Below, piece after piece: positions 1-7,117 of a stretch of 9,490 bases of DNA. The stretch is from an uncultured Maribacter sp. (GTDB lineage: Bacteria > Bacteroidota > Bacteroidia > Flavobacteriales > Flavobacteriaceae). The stretch is taken from positions 1-9,490 of the forward strand of contig CAJQMW010000338.1 in the NCBI GenBank assembly GCA_905479535.1. The letters run 5' to 3'. The notes below the pieces were generated by a model, which had not been told where the DNA came from, did no database searches, and was given only the letters and a program-made list of their open reading frames with translations. The translations under genes were made by a program, and so were the position numbers. Position 1 is the stretch's first letter, and every line of letters starts with the position of its first letter.

Positions 1-1
1 A

Positions 2-394
2 ATCAAAAAATTCAATTCTAAAAATTTTACGGCTGAAAGGTTAGAGAAAATCCTGTTGAATTTTAATTCCAAGTCCTTAAACAAAAGGATTACCTTAAAT
101 ACCGATGGCAAATTACTGTTTCTAGAGAGTGATGAAATCCTATATGCGGAATCCGATGGAAACTACAGTACTATATTCCTGGCTGATGGCCAAAAAATTG
201 TGTTGACCAAAAAATTAAAGGAAGTGAACGCGATTCTTCCCGAAGATTCCTTTTTTAGGATACATAATTCCTTTATCATCAACCTTAATAAAATAAAGGA
301 GTTTTTAAAGACCGACGGTTACGTGGTTCTTAAATCCAATCATAAAATTCCCGTATCACGTCAGAAAAAATCGGATTTTCTGGATTTGCTTTAA
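2..394 (+). CDS. LytTR-family response regulator, C-terminal part (5' end off window)
   Basis: This is the DNA-binding end of a two-component response regulator. The frame is open from base 2 with no stop, so the gene continues left of the window, where a receiver domain with the phosphorylated Asp would be expected; that part is not seen. The visible 130 residues hold a complete LytTR domain: a strand region with ILYAESDGNYSTIFL, then the basic segment KKLKEV, the family signature FFRIHNSFIINLNKIKE and a closing IPVSRQKKSDFLDLL. A TTG at 56 is only an internal codon. It ends in TAA six bases before the first possible ATG of the histidine kinase gene, so the two are almost certainly co-transcribed and form a cognate pair. 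LytTR proteins bind promoter DNA as dimers; the target here is unknown. Confidence 0.93.
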   Translation: MKKFNSKNFTAERLEKILLNFNSKSLNKRITLNTDGKLLFLESDEILYAESDGNYSTIFLADGQKIVLTKKLKEVNAILPEDSFFRIHNSFIINLNKIKEFLKTDGYVVLKSNHKIPVSRQKKSDFLDLL

Positions 395-400
395 TAATCT

Positions 401-2377
401 ATGCAATCGCATTACAATAATATTCTCAAAAGCGATTACCTGTTCTTTGCGCTTATGCGAAAAAGTGTTGGTCTTACTCTCCTCTTGTTAATTTCAATAA
501 ATTGTTGGTCCCAAGAAATTCCTCAAACGTTCAGTACGGCAGTGGACAGTCTGTTGAGCAATAGGCCTAAAACCTATAAGGAGTTGGACAAAGTTTTAAG
601 GCCAATAAGAAGAGATACTTTCTTAATGCGCCAATTCGTAACACGAGCTGCAGAAAATAATTACTTAGATGGGCAGGCCTACGCTTTAAATCAATTAGGT
701 AGGGCATACAGGGACATCTCGGAGTTTTCAAAAGCCCTAATACTTTTCCAAAAAGCCTTAAAAGTTTCCGAAGAAGCCGATAATATTGAATTCAGGGTCT
801 ACAGCCTCAATATGATCAGTGTTGTTTTTAGACGTAGCGATGCCATTAAATCTGCATTGGACTTTAGCCAAGAGGCATTGGAATTGGCCGAAACCGTTGA
901 AAACCCCTCCGATGGTTTAAAAAGAAGTATAAACGTTTCGTTGAACAGTATTGGAAATATTTACCAGGTTCTGGAGCAATATGATTTGGCTATTGATAAA
1001 TTCTCCCAGTCCATGGCTTTGGAAAAGGAGCTAGGCAACAAATTGGGCTTGGCAATAAACTATCAGAACATCGGGGAATGTTATGAGGCCCAAGGCAAAT
1101 TGGACATGGCCTTGAACAGTTTTGAGACATCCTTAAAATTCAATGAAGAAATTAATTCCAAGAAAGGAAAAACAATATGTAATTATAGCATCGCCCATGT
1201 GTTCGTACACCAAGGGAAAACGGATGAAGCTATCACTATGCTCAAAAAGACCCTGGAAGATGCAAAAACACTAGGCGACCAAAAAATAATTACATCAGTC
1301 TATATAAATCTGGGCACCGCCTTTATCCAAACCGGAAATTACACGGATGCTGAATATAATTTAAACCAGAGCTTGGCATTGGCCAAACAGTACAACCTAC
1401 CAGCGGAGATTGCCGAATCCTATAAATTTCTTTCGGAGTTACATATCAAAAAGGACAACTTTAAAAAGGGAATGGAATTCTATAAGAAGTTCAAGAAATA
1501 TGAGGAGCAGATCACCAACAATTTAAACTTACGGTATGTCAACGATATGATCGTACGTTATGAATCCGAGAAAAGAAACAATCAAATTGAAACGCTTGCC
1601 AAGGAAAATGAAAGTGTTCGCCAAAAATTACGCAAGAACAGGACCATGTTGCTAATAAGTGGCATAGCCCTAGCCCTCCTAGCCGGGATTTTATACATCC
1701 TTTACCGACAGTACCAGTTAAACAGCGAAAAGAAACTGTTGACTTTGGAGCAGACCATGTTGCGGAGCCAAATGAACCCCCATTTTTTGTTCAACTCCCT
1801 GAATTCCATAAAACTGTATATCATAAATAACGAAAAGAAGAATGCGGTACACTACCTGAATAAATTCTCAAAGTTGGTCAGGAAAATTTTAGAGGCCTCT
1901 TCACAGCGGGAGATCCCGCTAGCGGAAGAGCTGGAAACAGTTGAACTTTATATGAACATTGAAAATATAAGGTTCTCTGATGAAATAAATTTCAAAATCA
2001 ATATTGCCGACGATTTGGATATCCATAATGTGAAAATACCTTCACTTATTTTACAACCCTTCCTAGAAAATGCCCTTTGGCATGGACTTTCATCAAAAGA
2101 AGGCGCAAAGAACATTACCCTAGATGCAGAAAAAGGGCAAAGCGGCTTTATAAATATCGCCATTACCGACGACGGTGTGGGACGGGACGCAGCTGAAAAA
2201 ATAAAGGAAAGAAAAGTCCTTAAGAGAAAATCTGTGGGCATCGACATCACCAAAGAACGGCTTGCCAATTTTTCAAGAGACTACCATAACTCCTTTCATG
2301 TTGAAATCATAGATTTGTTCGATGAGAACAATAAAGCGGGTGGCACAAAAATCGTACTTCATATTCCCACTATTTAA
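401..2377 (+). CDS. TPR-containing LytS-type sensor histidine kinase
   Basis: Membrane sensor kinase, likely partner of the LytTR regulator just upstream. Order of parts (numbering from the ATG at 401): signal-like hydrophobic segment about 20-37, tetratricopeptide repeats about 90-370, a charged probable coiled coil 380-412, one transmembrane helix about 415-436, then a His_kinase (PF06580) domain with phospho-acceptor His461 in MNPHFLFNSL, and an HATPase_c domain with N-box LQPFLENALWHG (Glu556, Asn557), G-box DDGVGRD (590-596) and a second glycine motif near 613. The TPR region is therefore predicted to be periplasmic and the catalytic part cytoplasmic. An ATG at 455 (residue 19) gives a cleaner signal peptide, MRKSVGLTLLLL..., and may be the true start, giving 640 residues. 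TPR kinases of this type are common in Bacteroidota; the stimulus cannot be read from sequence. Confidence 0.95.
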   Translation: MQSHYNNILKSDYLFFALMRKSVGLTLLLLISINCWSQEIPQTFSTAVDSLLSNRPKTYKELDKVLRPIRRDTFLMRQFVTRAAENNYLDGQAYALNQLGRAYRDISEFSKALILFQKALKVSEEADNIEFRVYSLNMISVVFRRSDAIKSALDFSQEALELAETVENPSDGLKRSINVSLNSIGNIYQVLEQYDLAIDKFSQSMALEKELGNKLGLAINYQNIGECYEAQGKLDMALNSFETSLKFNEEINSKKGKTICNYSIAHVFVHQGKTDEAITMLKKTLEDAKTLGDQKIITSVYINLGTAFIQTGNYTDAEYNLNQSLALAKQYNLPAEIAESYKFLSELHIKKDNFKKGMEFYKKFKKYEEQITNNLNLRYVNDMIVRYESEKRNNQIETLAKENESVRQKLRKNRTMLLISGIALALLAGILYILYRQYQLNSEKKLLTLEQTMLRSQMNPHFLFNSLNSIKLYIINNEKKNAVHYLNKFSKLVRKILEASSQREIPLAEELETVELYMNIENIRFSDEINFKINIADDLDIHNVKIPSLILQPFLENALWHGLSSKEGAKNITLDAEKGQSGFINIAITDDGVGRDAAEKIKERKVLKRKSVGIDITKERLANFSRDYHNSFHVEIIDLFDENNKAGGTKIVLHIPTI

Positions 2378-2939
2378 GGTGCTCCTTCGCTACTTCTTCT
2401 ATCTCGGCATACCAAGCTTCTCCGAATTTCCTTATGAGTGCCTCCTTGACAAATTTATAGATAGGGACTTTAAGTTCATTCCCAAAAGCGCAGGCGGGGT
2501 CGCAAATTTGCCATTTGTGATAGTTGACCGCTGTCAACCCAGTATATTCTCTAATCCTTACGGGATATAAATGGCAGGATACGGGCTTTTTCCAACCAAT
2601 CTTTCCTTGATTGTAAGCCTCTTCAATTCCGCATTTAGCGATATTCCTTTCATCGAAAATAACGTAGGCACAAGCACTACCTTCTACTAAGGGTGTTTCC
2701 CATTCCCCATCCTCGCCCTTTACAAAAGCACCTTGTTCTTCTATAACGGCAACCCCCTCCGGGCTAAGGAAAGGCTTCACCTTAGCATAAATATCGACTA
2801 ATATTTCGGTCTCCTTATCTTCCAAAGGTGCTCCGGCGTCCCCATCAATACAACAAGCGCCTTTACAGGCGGTTAGATTACAGACAAAATCGTTTTCTAT
2901 AATCTCCTCGGAAACAATGGTCTTTCCTAATTGGAACAT
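2370..2939 (-). CDS. DUF3109 family cysteine-rich protein
   Basis: A 189-residue protein of the DUF3109 family, of unknown biochemical function. The ATG at 2939 was chosen because MFQLGKTIVSEEI is the usual family N-terminus; an ATG at 2966 would add nine residues. It has nine cysteines (20, 25, 29, 30, 90, 103, 122, 146, 150), in clusters such as CNLTACKGACC (20-30), SCHLYPV (121-127) and CDPAC (146-150). The pattern suggests metal or iron-sulphur cluster binding, as proposed for the related YkgJ group; this is inference. No signal peptide or membrane segment is visible, so it is probably cytoplasmic. It stands alone on this strand, divergent from the MarC-like gene, and its stop overlaps the end of the convergent histidine kinase gene by 8 bp. 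Confidence 0.92.
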   Translation of the reverse strand: MFQLGKTIVSEEIIENDFVCNLTACKGACCIDGDAGAPLEDKETEILVDIYAKVKPFLSPEGVAVIEEQGAFVKGEDGEWETPLVEGSACAYVIFDERNIAKCGIEEAYNQGKIGWKKPVSCHLYPVRIREYTGLTAVNYHKWQICDPACAFGNELKVPIYKFVKEALIRKFGEAWYAEIEEVAKEHLK

Positions 2940-2955
2940 GAATCTTTTTAGGGAA

Positions 2956-2963
2956 GAAAGATA
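2956..2963 (-). promoter_or_regulatory. Possible -7 box of the DUF3109 gene
   Basis: On the minus strand the sequence is TATCTTTC, one mismatch from the Bacteroidota -7 consensus TAnnTTTG, ending 16 bases before the ATG at 2939. No matching -33 TTG was seen. If real, it overlaps the alternative upstream ATG at 2966 and so favours the 2939 start. Confidence 0.3.
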
Positions 2964-3030
2964 CATTTTTTAGGTCTTTTTACCCCGAAATTATTTTTAA
3001 AATAAAGATAAGAATGCCTTCCTATAGTCT

Positions 3031-3038
3031 TAGCTTTG
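3031..3038 (+). promoter_or_regulatory. Probable -7 box of the MarC-like gene
   Basis: TAGCTTTG matches the Bacteroidota -7 consensus TAnnTTTG, with 15 bases to the ATG at 3054. A -33 TTG at the usual distance is not evident. The implied leader is very short, about 10 bases. Confidence 0.45.
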
Positions 3039-3053
3039 CAAAAATTTCCAATT

Positions 3054-3635
3054 ATGGAGTTTCATTTTAACTTTAGGGAAATTGCCACCGCGAGCATGGT
3101 GCTTTTTGCCGTAATAGATATATTGGGGAGCATTCCGATTATCATAGGGTTGCGGAACAAAGTGGGGCATATTCAATCTGAAAAGGCATCCGTTGTAGCT
3201 GCTTGTATTATGGTAGCTTTTCTCTTTTTAGGAGAGGAAATATTGAACCTTATTGGAATAGACGTAAACTCATTTGCTGTAGCAGGAGCCTTTATTATAT
3301 TCTTTTTAGCTATAGAAATGATTTTAGGAATTTCCCTCTATAAAGATGATGAACCGGAAAGTGCTTCGATTGTTCCCATAGCTTTCCCCCTTATTGCCGG
3401 AGCGGGAACTTTAACTTCTTTGCTTTCCTTAAGGGCGGAGTACTATGTAGAGAATATTATCGTAGCCATAATCGTGAACATTATTTTCGTGTACCTTGTA
3501 CTTAAGTCTTCCGTAAAGTTGGAGCGGATTTTAGGCAAAATTGGGGTAAGCGTTATTAGAAAGGTTTTTGGTGTGATACTTATGGCCATTGCCGTTAAAT
3601 TATTTACCTCCAACATTGATCAACTTTTTTTATAA
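3054..3635 (+). CDS. MarC family integral membrane protein
   Basis: A 193-residue inner-membrane protein of the MarC family (PF01914). About six hydrophobic helices are visible near residues 12-33, 46-68, 72-93, 104-126, 133-152 and 165-186. Family features include the early polar-in-membrane DILGSIP (22-28), the acidic loop KDDEPES, PLIAGAGTL (112-120) in helix four, and the closing IRKVFGVILMAIAVKLF. The ATG at 3054 is preferred over an upstream in-frame TTG at 3036, which lies inside a promoter-like TAGCTTTG. MarC proteins were once linked to multiple antibiotic resistance but that was later disputed; the transported substrate is unknown, so no transport role is assigned. The next gene, a small membrane protein, starts 38 bases downstream but has its own promoter-like box. 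Confidence 0.93.
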   Translation: MEFHFNFREIATASMVLFAVIDILGSIPIIIGLRNKVGHIQSEKASVVAACIMVAFLFLGEEILNLIGIDVNSFAVAGAFIIFFLAIEMILGISLYKDDEPESASIVPIAFPLIAGAGTLTSLLSLRAEYYVENIIVAIIVNIIFVYLVLKSSVKLERILGKIGVSVIRKVFGVILMAIAVKLFTSNIDQLFL

Positions 3636-3647
3636 TGTCAATGACTA

Positions 3648-3655
3648 TATCTTTG
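3648..3655 (+). promoter_or_regulatory. Probable -7 box of the small membrane protein gene
   Basis: TATCTTTG is an exact match to TAnnTTTG and lies 18 bases before the ATG at 3674, in the short gap after the MarC-like gene. It suggests that the small gene can be transcribed on its own. No clear -33 element. Confidence 0.45.
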
Positions 3656-3673
3656 TAGAAAATTAATCGTGTT

Positions 3674-3874
3674 ATGAGCAGAACATTAACCATTATCTTA
3701 GTTCTTTCGGCACTGGGACTTATCGTCTATAACATAACCCTGGTAGACTTTGAAAACCCGTTAGAAGGCAACAGCATTATAGCGCTCATTGGTATTATGG
3801 CATCACTTTGTGCCATAGTGCTATTATTGATTTTTAACGCAAGTAAAAAGGTGCAGAAAAAAATTGAGGATTAG
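3674..3874 (+). CDS. Small two-helix membrane protein, unknown function
   Basis: A 66-residue protein that I do not recognise as a named family. It has two hydrophobic segments, about residues 6-24 and 35-55, joined by a short acidic loop (DFENPLEGNS), and a charged C-terminal tail rich in lysine (KKVQKKIED). That arrangement predicts an inner-membrane hairpin with a basic cytoplasmic tail. Support for being real: a normal ATG, a TATCTTTG promoter-like box 18 bases upstream, length filling the whole space between neighbours, and a stop that shares the bases TTAG with the stop of the convergent S41 peptidase gene. No function is proposed. Confidence 0.7.
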   Translation: MSRTLTIILVLSALGLIVYNITLVDFENPLEGNSIIALIGIMASLCAIVLLLIFNASKKVQKKIED

Positions 3875-5493
3875 TTCCTACTTTCAATAATTTCAACTTC
3901 TCCCTGCTTTACGGTAGGATTATCCAGCTCCAATACCTTTTTCAGCATAGGGTCTTCGCTACTTTTAATCTTAGCGTGAATGTTGGCATCGAACAGCTGT
4001 TCCGCTAAAGCCGCTTTGAGATAAAGTTTGATGCTATCCTCATAATCGTAAAAACTCATCTTTAGATTCCTCTTTATGGAATAATCCACGAATTTTTCGA
4101 ACAGAATATCATCTACCCTAAAATCATCTATAAATTCCCCCTTGCCATATTGGGAATAGCGCGTTCTATCCTCATCTAAATGTTCGAATACAAAAAATGA
4201 TAGAAATCCTAAGCTGTCCATACTCTCTACGGCCTCTTCCTCATTGGTGCCGATAGGGACAAATACGTCTGGAATGATCCCGCCGCCACCATAGACGATT
4301 TTTCCCTTTGGGGTGGTAAACTTAAGCGAATCCGCAACTTTTATACTGTCTACGGAAATCATTTCCCCGCTATGGTAGCGATCCGTAAAACGTTGGTAGT
4401 AATCCTTGTTACCGTTCACGTACGTTTTCTGAATGCTCCTTCCGGTAGGGGTATAATATCTTGAAACTGTAAGGCGTACCGCAGAACCATCCCCTAAAGC
4501 CATCTCCCGTTGTACCAATCCTTTTCCAAAAGACCGTCTTCCCACAATAGTCCCGATATCATTATCCTGTAATGCCCCGGCGATTATTTCGCTGGCAGAG
4601 GCGGAACGTTCATTGATCAAAACGTAAATGGGCTTATCCTCAAAACTACCGTCGTCGGTAGCGTAGGTTTTGTCCACCTTTCCTTTTTTGTTCTTTGTAA
4701 AGAGGATAAGCTTACCTTCTTTAAGAAACTCATCTGCCATTTGTTCGGCAACCCCTAAATATCCACCTGGATTATCCCTTAAATCCAATACCAATTTTTT
4801 GGCTCCCTCTTTCTGTAAAATACTTAACGCAGCTTTGAATTCTTTGAAAGTAGTTTCGGCAAAGCGATTTACTTTTATAAAACCAATATCCTTAGTGAGC
4901 ATATAGCGGGCCTCAACACTTTTTATAGGTACTACCCCACGTTTTATGTTTACGGTTATTACCTTATCCTCACTCTTTCTGTAGACCGTAAGTTTTACAG
5001 GTGAACCAGCTTTTCCTTTGAGCTTTTCTACGATAACGTCACTTGGGATTCCTCTGCCATATAACGTATCATTATCCGCTTTTAGAATTCGGTCCCCCGG
5101 CTTTATCCCTTTTAAAAAACTGGGGCCATCCTTTACGGTCCTGATAACTGCAATCGTATCACGATAGGGGTAAAAGTTGATTCCGATTCCTACAAAATCC
5201 CCTTTCATGCTCTCGGAAACCCTTGTCATCTCCTTTTTGGGAATATAAACCGAATGTGGATCCAATTTCTCCAAGATGCTGTTCACGGTAACATCCACGA
5301 TACTATCCGTATTTACCTCATCTACATACTCGTAATCAATATAGTCTATGAGCCTGTTCAGTTTGTCCTTTTTGGAATTGGTGGTAAAAAGACGTTCTGG
5401 GGTATCATTAAAATGTAACTTTCCACCCACAAAAATACCCAGGGCCAAAGCAGCTGCGATAAAGGTGGGTATGAGGAAACTATATTTTTTCAT
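3871..5493 (-). CDS. S41 family C-terminal processing peptidase
   Basis: A 540-residue serine protease of the CtpA/Prc type that trims or degrades envelope proteins. An N-terminal hydrophobic helix (about 5-24) acts as membrane anchor or uncleaved signal, placing the enzyme on the periplasmic side. A PDZ domain spans about 95-185 (GVGIGI-type entry at 101-105, GIKPGDRIL at 129-137). The S41 core follows, with LVLDLRDNPGG (235-244), nucleophile Ser299 in ERSASASEI, Lys324 in GRRSFGKGLVQ and Gln328; the 25-residue Ser-Lys and 4-residue Lys-Gln spacings match the known Ser/Lys/Gln triad of this family. TGRSIQ (350-355) and a long C-terminal extension complete it. It starts 18 bases after the dCMP deaminase stop, so the two probably share a transcript. 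The catalytic residues are all present. Confidence 0.97.
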   Translation of the reverse strand: MKKYSFLIPTFIAAALALGIFVGGKLHFNDTPERLFTTNSKKDKLNRLIDYIDYEYVDEVNTDSIVDVTVNSILEKLDPHSVYIPKKEMTRVSESMKGDFVGIGINFYPYRDTIAVIRTVKDGPSFLKGIKPGDRILKADNDTLYGRGIPSDVIVEKLKGKAGSPVKLTVYRKSEDKVITVNIKRGVVPIKSVEARYMLTKDIGFIKVNRFAETTFKEFKAALSILQKEGAKKLVLDLRDNPGGYLGVAEQMADEFLKEGKLILFTKNKKGKVDKTYATDDGSFEDKPIYVLINERSASASEIIAGALQDNDIGTIVGRRSFGKGLVQREMALGDGSAVRLTVSRYYTPTGRSIQKTYVNGNKDYYQRFTDRYHSGEMISVDSIKVADSLKFTTPKGKIVYGGGGIIPDVFVPIGTNEEEAVESMDSLGFLSFFVFEHLDEDRTRYSQYGKGEFIDDFRVDDILFEKFVDYSIKRNLKMSFYDYEDSIKLYLKAALAEQLFDANIHAKIKSSEDPMLKKVLELDNPTVKQGEVEIIESRN

Positions 5494-5511
5494 TCTGATT
5501 TTTCTGTTTTT

Positions 5512-5943
5512 TTATGCCTCTATCTTCGGCATGTGCATTAGTTCAACTCCGGCCTTCTCCAAAAATTTCAATCCGGAATTGTCCTTATAGGCCACTTGAT
5601 ACACAACACGTTTTATGCCAGATTGATGAATAAGCTTACTGCACTCCCTACAGGGTGACAATGTTATGTATAACGTAGCTCCCTGGCAGGATTGGGTGGA
5701 GGCCGCAACCTTTAAAATGGCGTTCGCCTCGGCATGTAGTACATACCATTTGGTATATCCTTTGTCATCCTCACAGAAATTCTCGAATCCTGTCGGCGTA
5801 CCGTTATAACCATCCGAAATAATCATACGGCCTTTAACAATAATGGCCCCAACTTGCTTGCGCTCGCAATAAGAGAGTTTGCCCCACTCCTGTGCCATGC
5901 GCAGATATGCCTTATCGTACTTTTTCTGTTTGGATTTTTTCAA
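5512..5943 (-). CDS. dCMP deaminase (cytidine/deoxycytidylate deaminase family)
   Basis: A 143-residue cytoplasmic zinc enzyme that converts dCMP to dUMP, feeding thymidylate synthesis. Zinc-site motifs are intact: HAEANAI with His70 and catalytic Glu72, and SPCRECSK with Cys98 and Cys101. SDGYNGTPTGFENFCEDD (43-60) is characteristic of the dCMP deaminase (ComEB-like) branch rather than of CDA or tRNA deaminases. The start is a TTG at 5943: upstream in frame there is only an ATT codon and then a TAA at 5979-5977, with no ATG, while the next ATG (residue 16) would remove conserved sequence. The N-terminus is lysine-rich. HupE/UreJ-like gene lies 79 bases upstream and the S41 peptidase 18 bases downstream, both on the same strand. 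Confidence 0.96.
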   Translation of the reverse strand: MKKSKQKKYDKAYLRMAQEWGKLSYCERKQVGAIIVKGRMIISDGYNGTPTGFENFCEDDKGYTKWYVLHAEANAILKVAASTQSCQGATLYITLSPCRECSKLIHQSGIKRVVYQVAYKDNSGLKFLEKAGVELMHMPKIEA

Positions 5944-6002
5944 AATTCCGAAGGATAATGTACTAAGATACCGGCTTTACAAACTACCTACAACCCCATA
6001 AG

Positions 6003-6014
6003 GTTAATTTTAAC
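6003..6014. repeat. Short dyad in the gap after the HupE/UreJ-like gene
   Basis: GTTAA and TTAAC arms around TT form a small AT-rich inverted repeat 9 bases past the HupE/UreJ-like stop, within the 79-base gap before the dCMP deaminase. It has no GC-rich stem or long T-tract, so it is not called a terminator. It may be chance or an operator-like site. Confidence 0.2.
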
Positions 6015-6022
6015 AAAACCGC

Positions 6023-6607
6023 CTACCAAGGAAACGTTTGATACAACATCGGTATTGTAATCAATAGGACAATTCCACTAGCGGCCCAAATAAAAATGGC
6101 CTGTTTAATCTTAAATACGGATAGCATAATATAGGTCAAAATCAAAACCGATAAAACGATGATTACCTGTGACCCTTCAATACCCGTAGCAAAACCGACC
6201 AATGGCATTATCTTTTCCTCTTCTCCTGCCACTAACATCTTAAAATAGTTTGAAAAACCAAAACCGTGTATAAGCCCAAAAAAAGCTGTGGCAACGCTAT
6301 GCAAGGCAATTGTTTTTTCGTTCTGAAGCATGTTCTGATATACTATATTGAAAATGGCCGTTATGGCAATTGTCACAGGAATTAGGAACTCGATCAAGGA
6401 AACGTCCATTACAACAATCTCGTAAACCGAGAGCATTAAGGACAGGCAATGGGTAATGGTAAAAACAGTGGCTAAAATCAGCACCTTCTTCCACTGTTTA
6501 AACGTAAAGGGGATTGCCAAGGCGGATAGAAAAAGAATATGGTCGTAGGCACTAAAATCCAGCACATGGTCTAAACCCAATGTAATATAAAACCAAAATT
6601 CTTGCAT
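6023..6607 (-). CDS. HupE/UreJ family membrane protein
   Basis: A 194-residue polytopic inner-membrane protein resembling the HupE/UreJ_2 group (PF13795). Hydrophobic helices lie near 22-34, 41-62, 72-92, 100-125, 135-162 and 168-188. Polar residues sit in membrane segments: His14 (LGLDHVLD), Asp22-His23 (YDHILFL), His53 (THCLSL), His114 in LIHGFGFSN and Glu144 in TGIEGSQ. These match positions conserved in HupE/UreJ proteins, which are linked to nickel or cobalt uptake in some bacteria. No urease or hydrogenase gene is visible here, so the substrate is open. The ATG at 6607 directly follows the TAG ending the SRPBCC frame (TAGATG), suggesting translational coupling to that gene, which is itself interrupted. 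Confidence 0.87.
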   Translation of the reverse strand: MQEFWFYITLGLDHVLDFSAYDHILFLSALAIPFTFKQWKKVLILATVFTITHCLSLMLSVYEIVVMDVSLIEFLIPVTIAITAIFNIVYQNMLQNEKTIALHSVATAFFGLIHGFGFSNYFKMLVAGEEEKIMPLVGFATGIEGSQVIIVLSVLILTYIMLSVFKIKQAIFIWAASGIVLLITIPMLYQTFPW

Positions 6608-7087
6608 CTATTTAGTTTTGAGTATCTCACTATATGAGCCTGATTCTGCATATCCTTTCAAAATTTCATTCCTTTCCAAAAGAAAATTTCGCATGTAATT
6701 CTTCAGAAAAAGAAAGTCCGCCAATTTTCATAAATACCCAAAAGGCGAAGTAAAATCAAAAATGTCGGTCAGTAACGTTCCATCCTCTACCTCATCAAAG
6801 ATATGTTCATGTTTGAAGCTTTTGAAAATTCCTTTTTGCAACTCATCGGTAAAGGATTTTGGATAATCGAATTCAGTGATTTTTGAAGTTAAGTTTTGAT
6901 AAAATCCAAAATGTTTGGCCCTCCAAGTAACAGATCGTCCCATTCCAATTAAACCTTTGGTCACCCCTGCAATGGCTTCTTCATTAGTATTCTGAGCGGA
7001 AATTTTGTGCAAATCAATACTTCTAGACAAATCAAATACAATTTCTCGTTTAGCTAAAATTTTAGTTTTTAAGCTGATTATTGGCAT
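6608..7087 (-). pseudogene. SRPBCC family protein gene interrupted by an in-frame TGA
   Basis: The frame opens at ATG 7087 and reads 119 residues of an SRPBCC (START/Bet v1-like ligand-binding) protein: RSIDLHKISAQ, AIAGVTKGLIGMG, VTWRAKHFGFYQNLTSKITEF, KSFKHEHIFDE and TDIFDFTSPFG. It then meets TGA at 6730-6728. The same frame continues without shift for 39 more residues (KLADFLFLKNYM, RNFLLERNEILKGYAES) to TAG at 6610-6608. From memory, full-length relatives of about 155-160 residues read SPFGxLGxLAD at this point, with Gly at the TGA, so a single GGA-to-TGA change would explain it. The possible outcomes are a recent pseudogene, a truncated product lacking the C-terminal helix, or a sequencing error. 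The ligand is unknown. The gene follows a tandem repeat and abuts the HupE/UreJ-like start with no gap. Confidence 0.8.
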
Positions 7088-7117
7088 TCTAAGGGGTCCT
7101 TTTAATTTTACTGGTCC

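Noticed and set aside
2322..2570. Plus-strand open frame across the kinase/DUF3109 junction
   Set aside because: Lies over the ends of two well-supported genes in other frames and has no family features.
5944..6022. Promoter for the dCMP deaminase in the 79-base gap
   Set aside because: The minus strand has only a 7-base TAGTTTG, which lacks the two-base spacing of TAnnTTTG; not strong enough to call.
6297..6494. Minus-strand open frame with several Cys and His inside the HupE/UreJ-like gene
   Set aside because: Entirely inside a strongly supported membrane protein gene in another frame.
6728..6730. Selenocysteine or programmed readthrough at the SRPBCC TGA
   Set aside because: Relatives appear to carry Gly rather than Cys/Sec here, I saw no SECIS-like hairpin after the codon, and the context TGA-AAA is not a known leaky signal; nonsense mutation is simpler.
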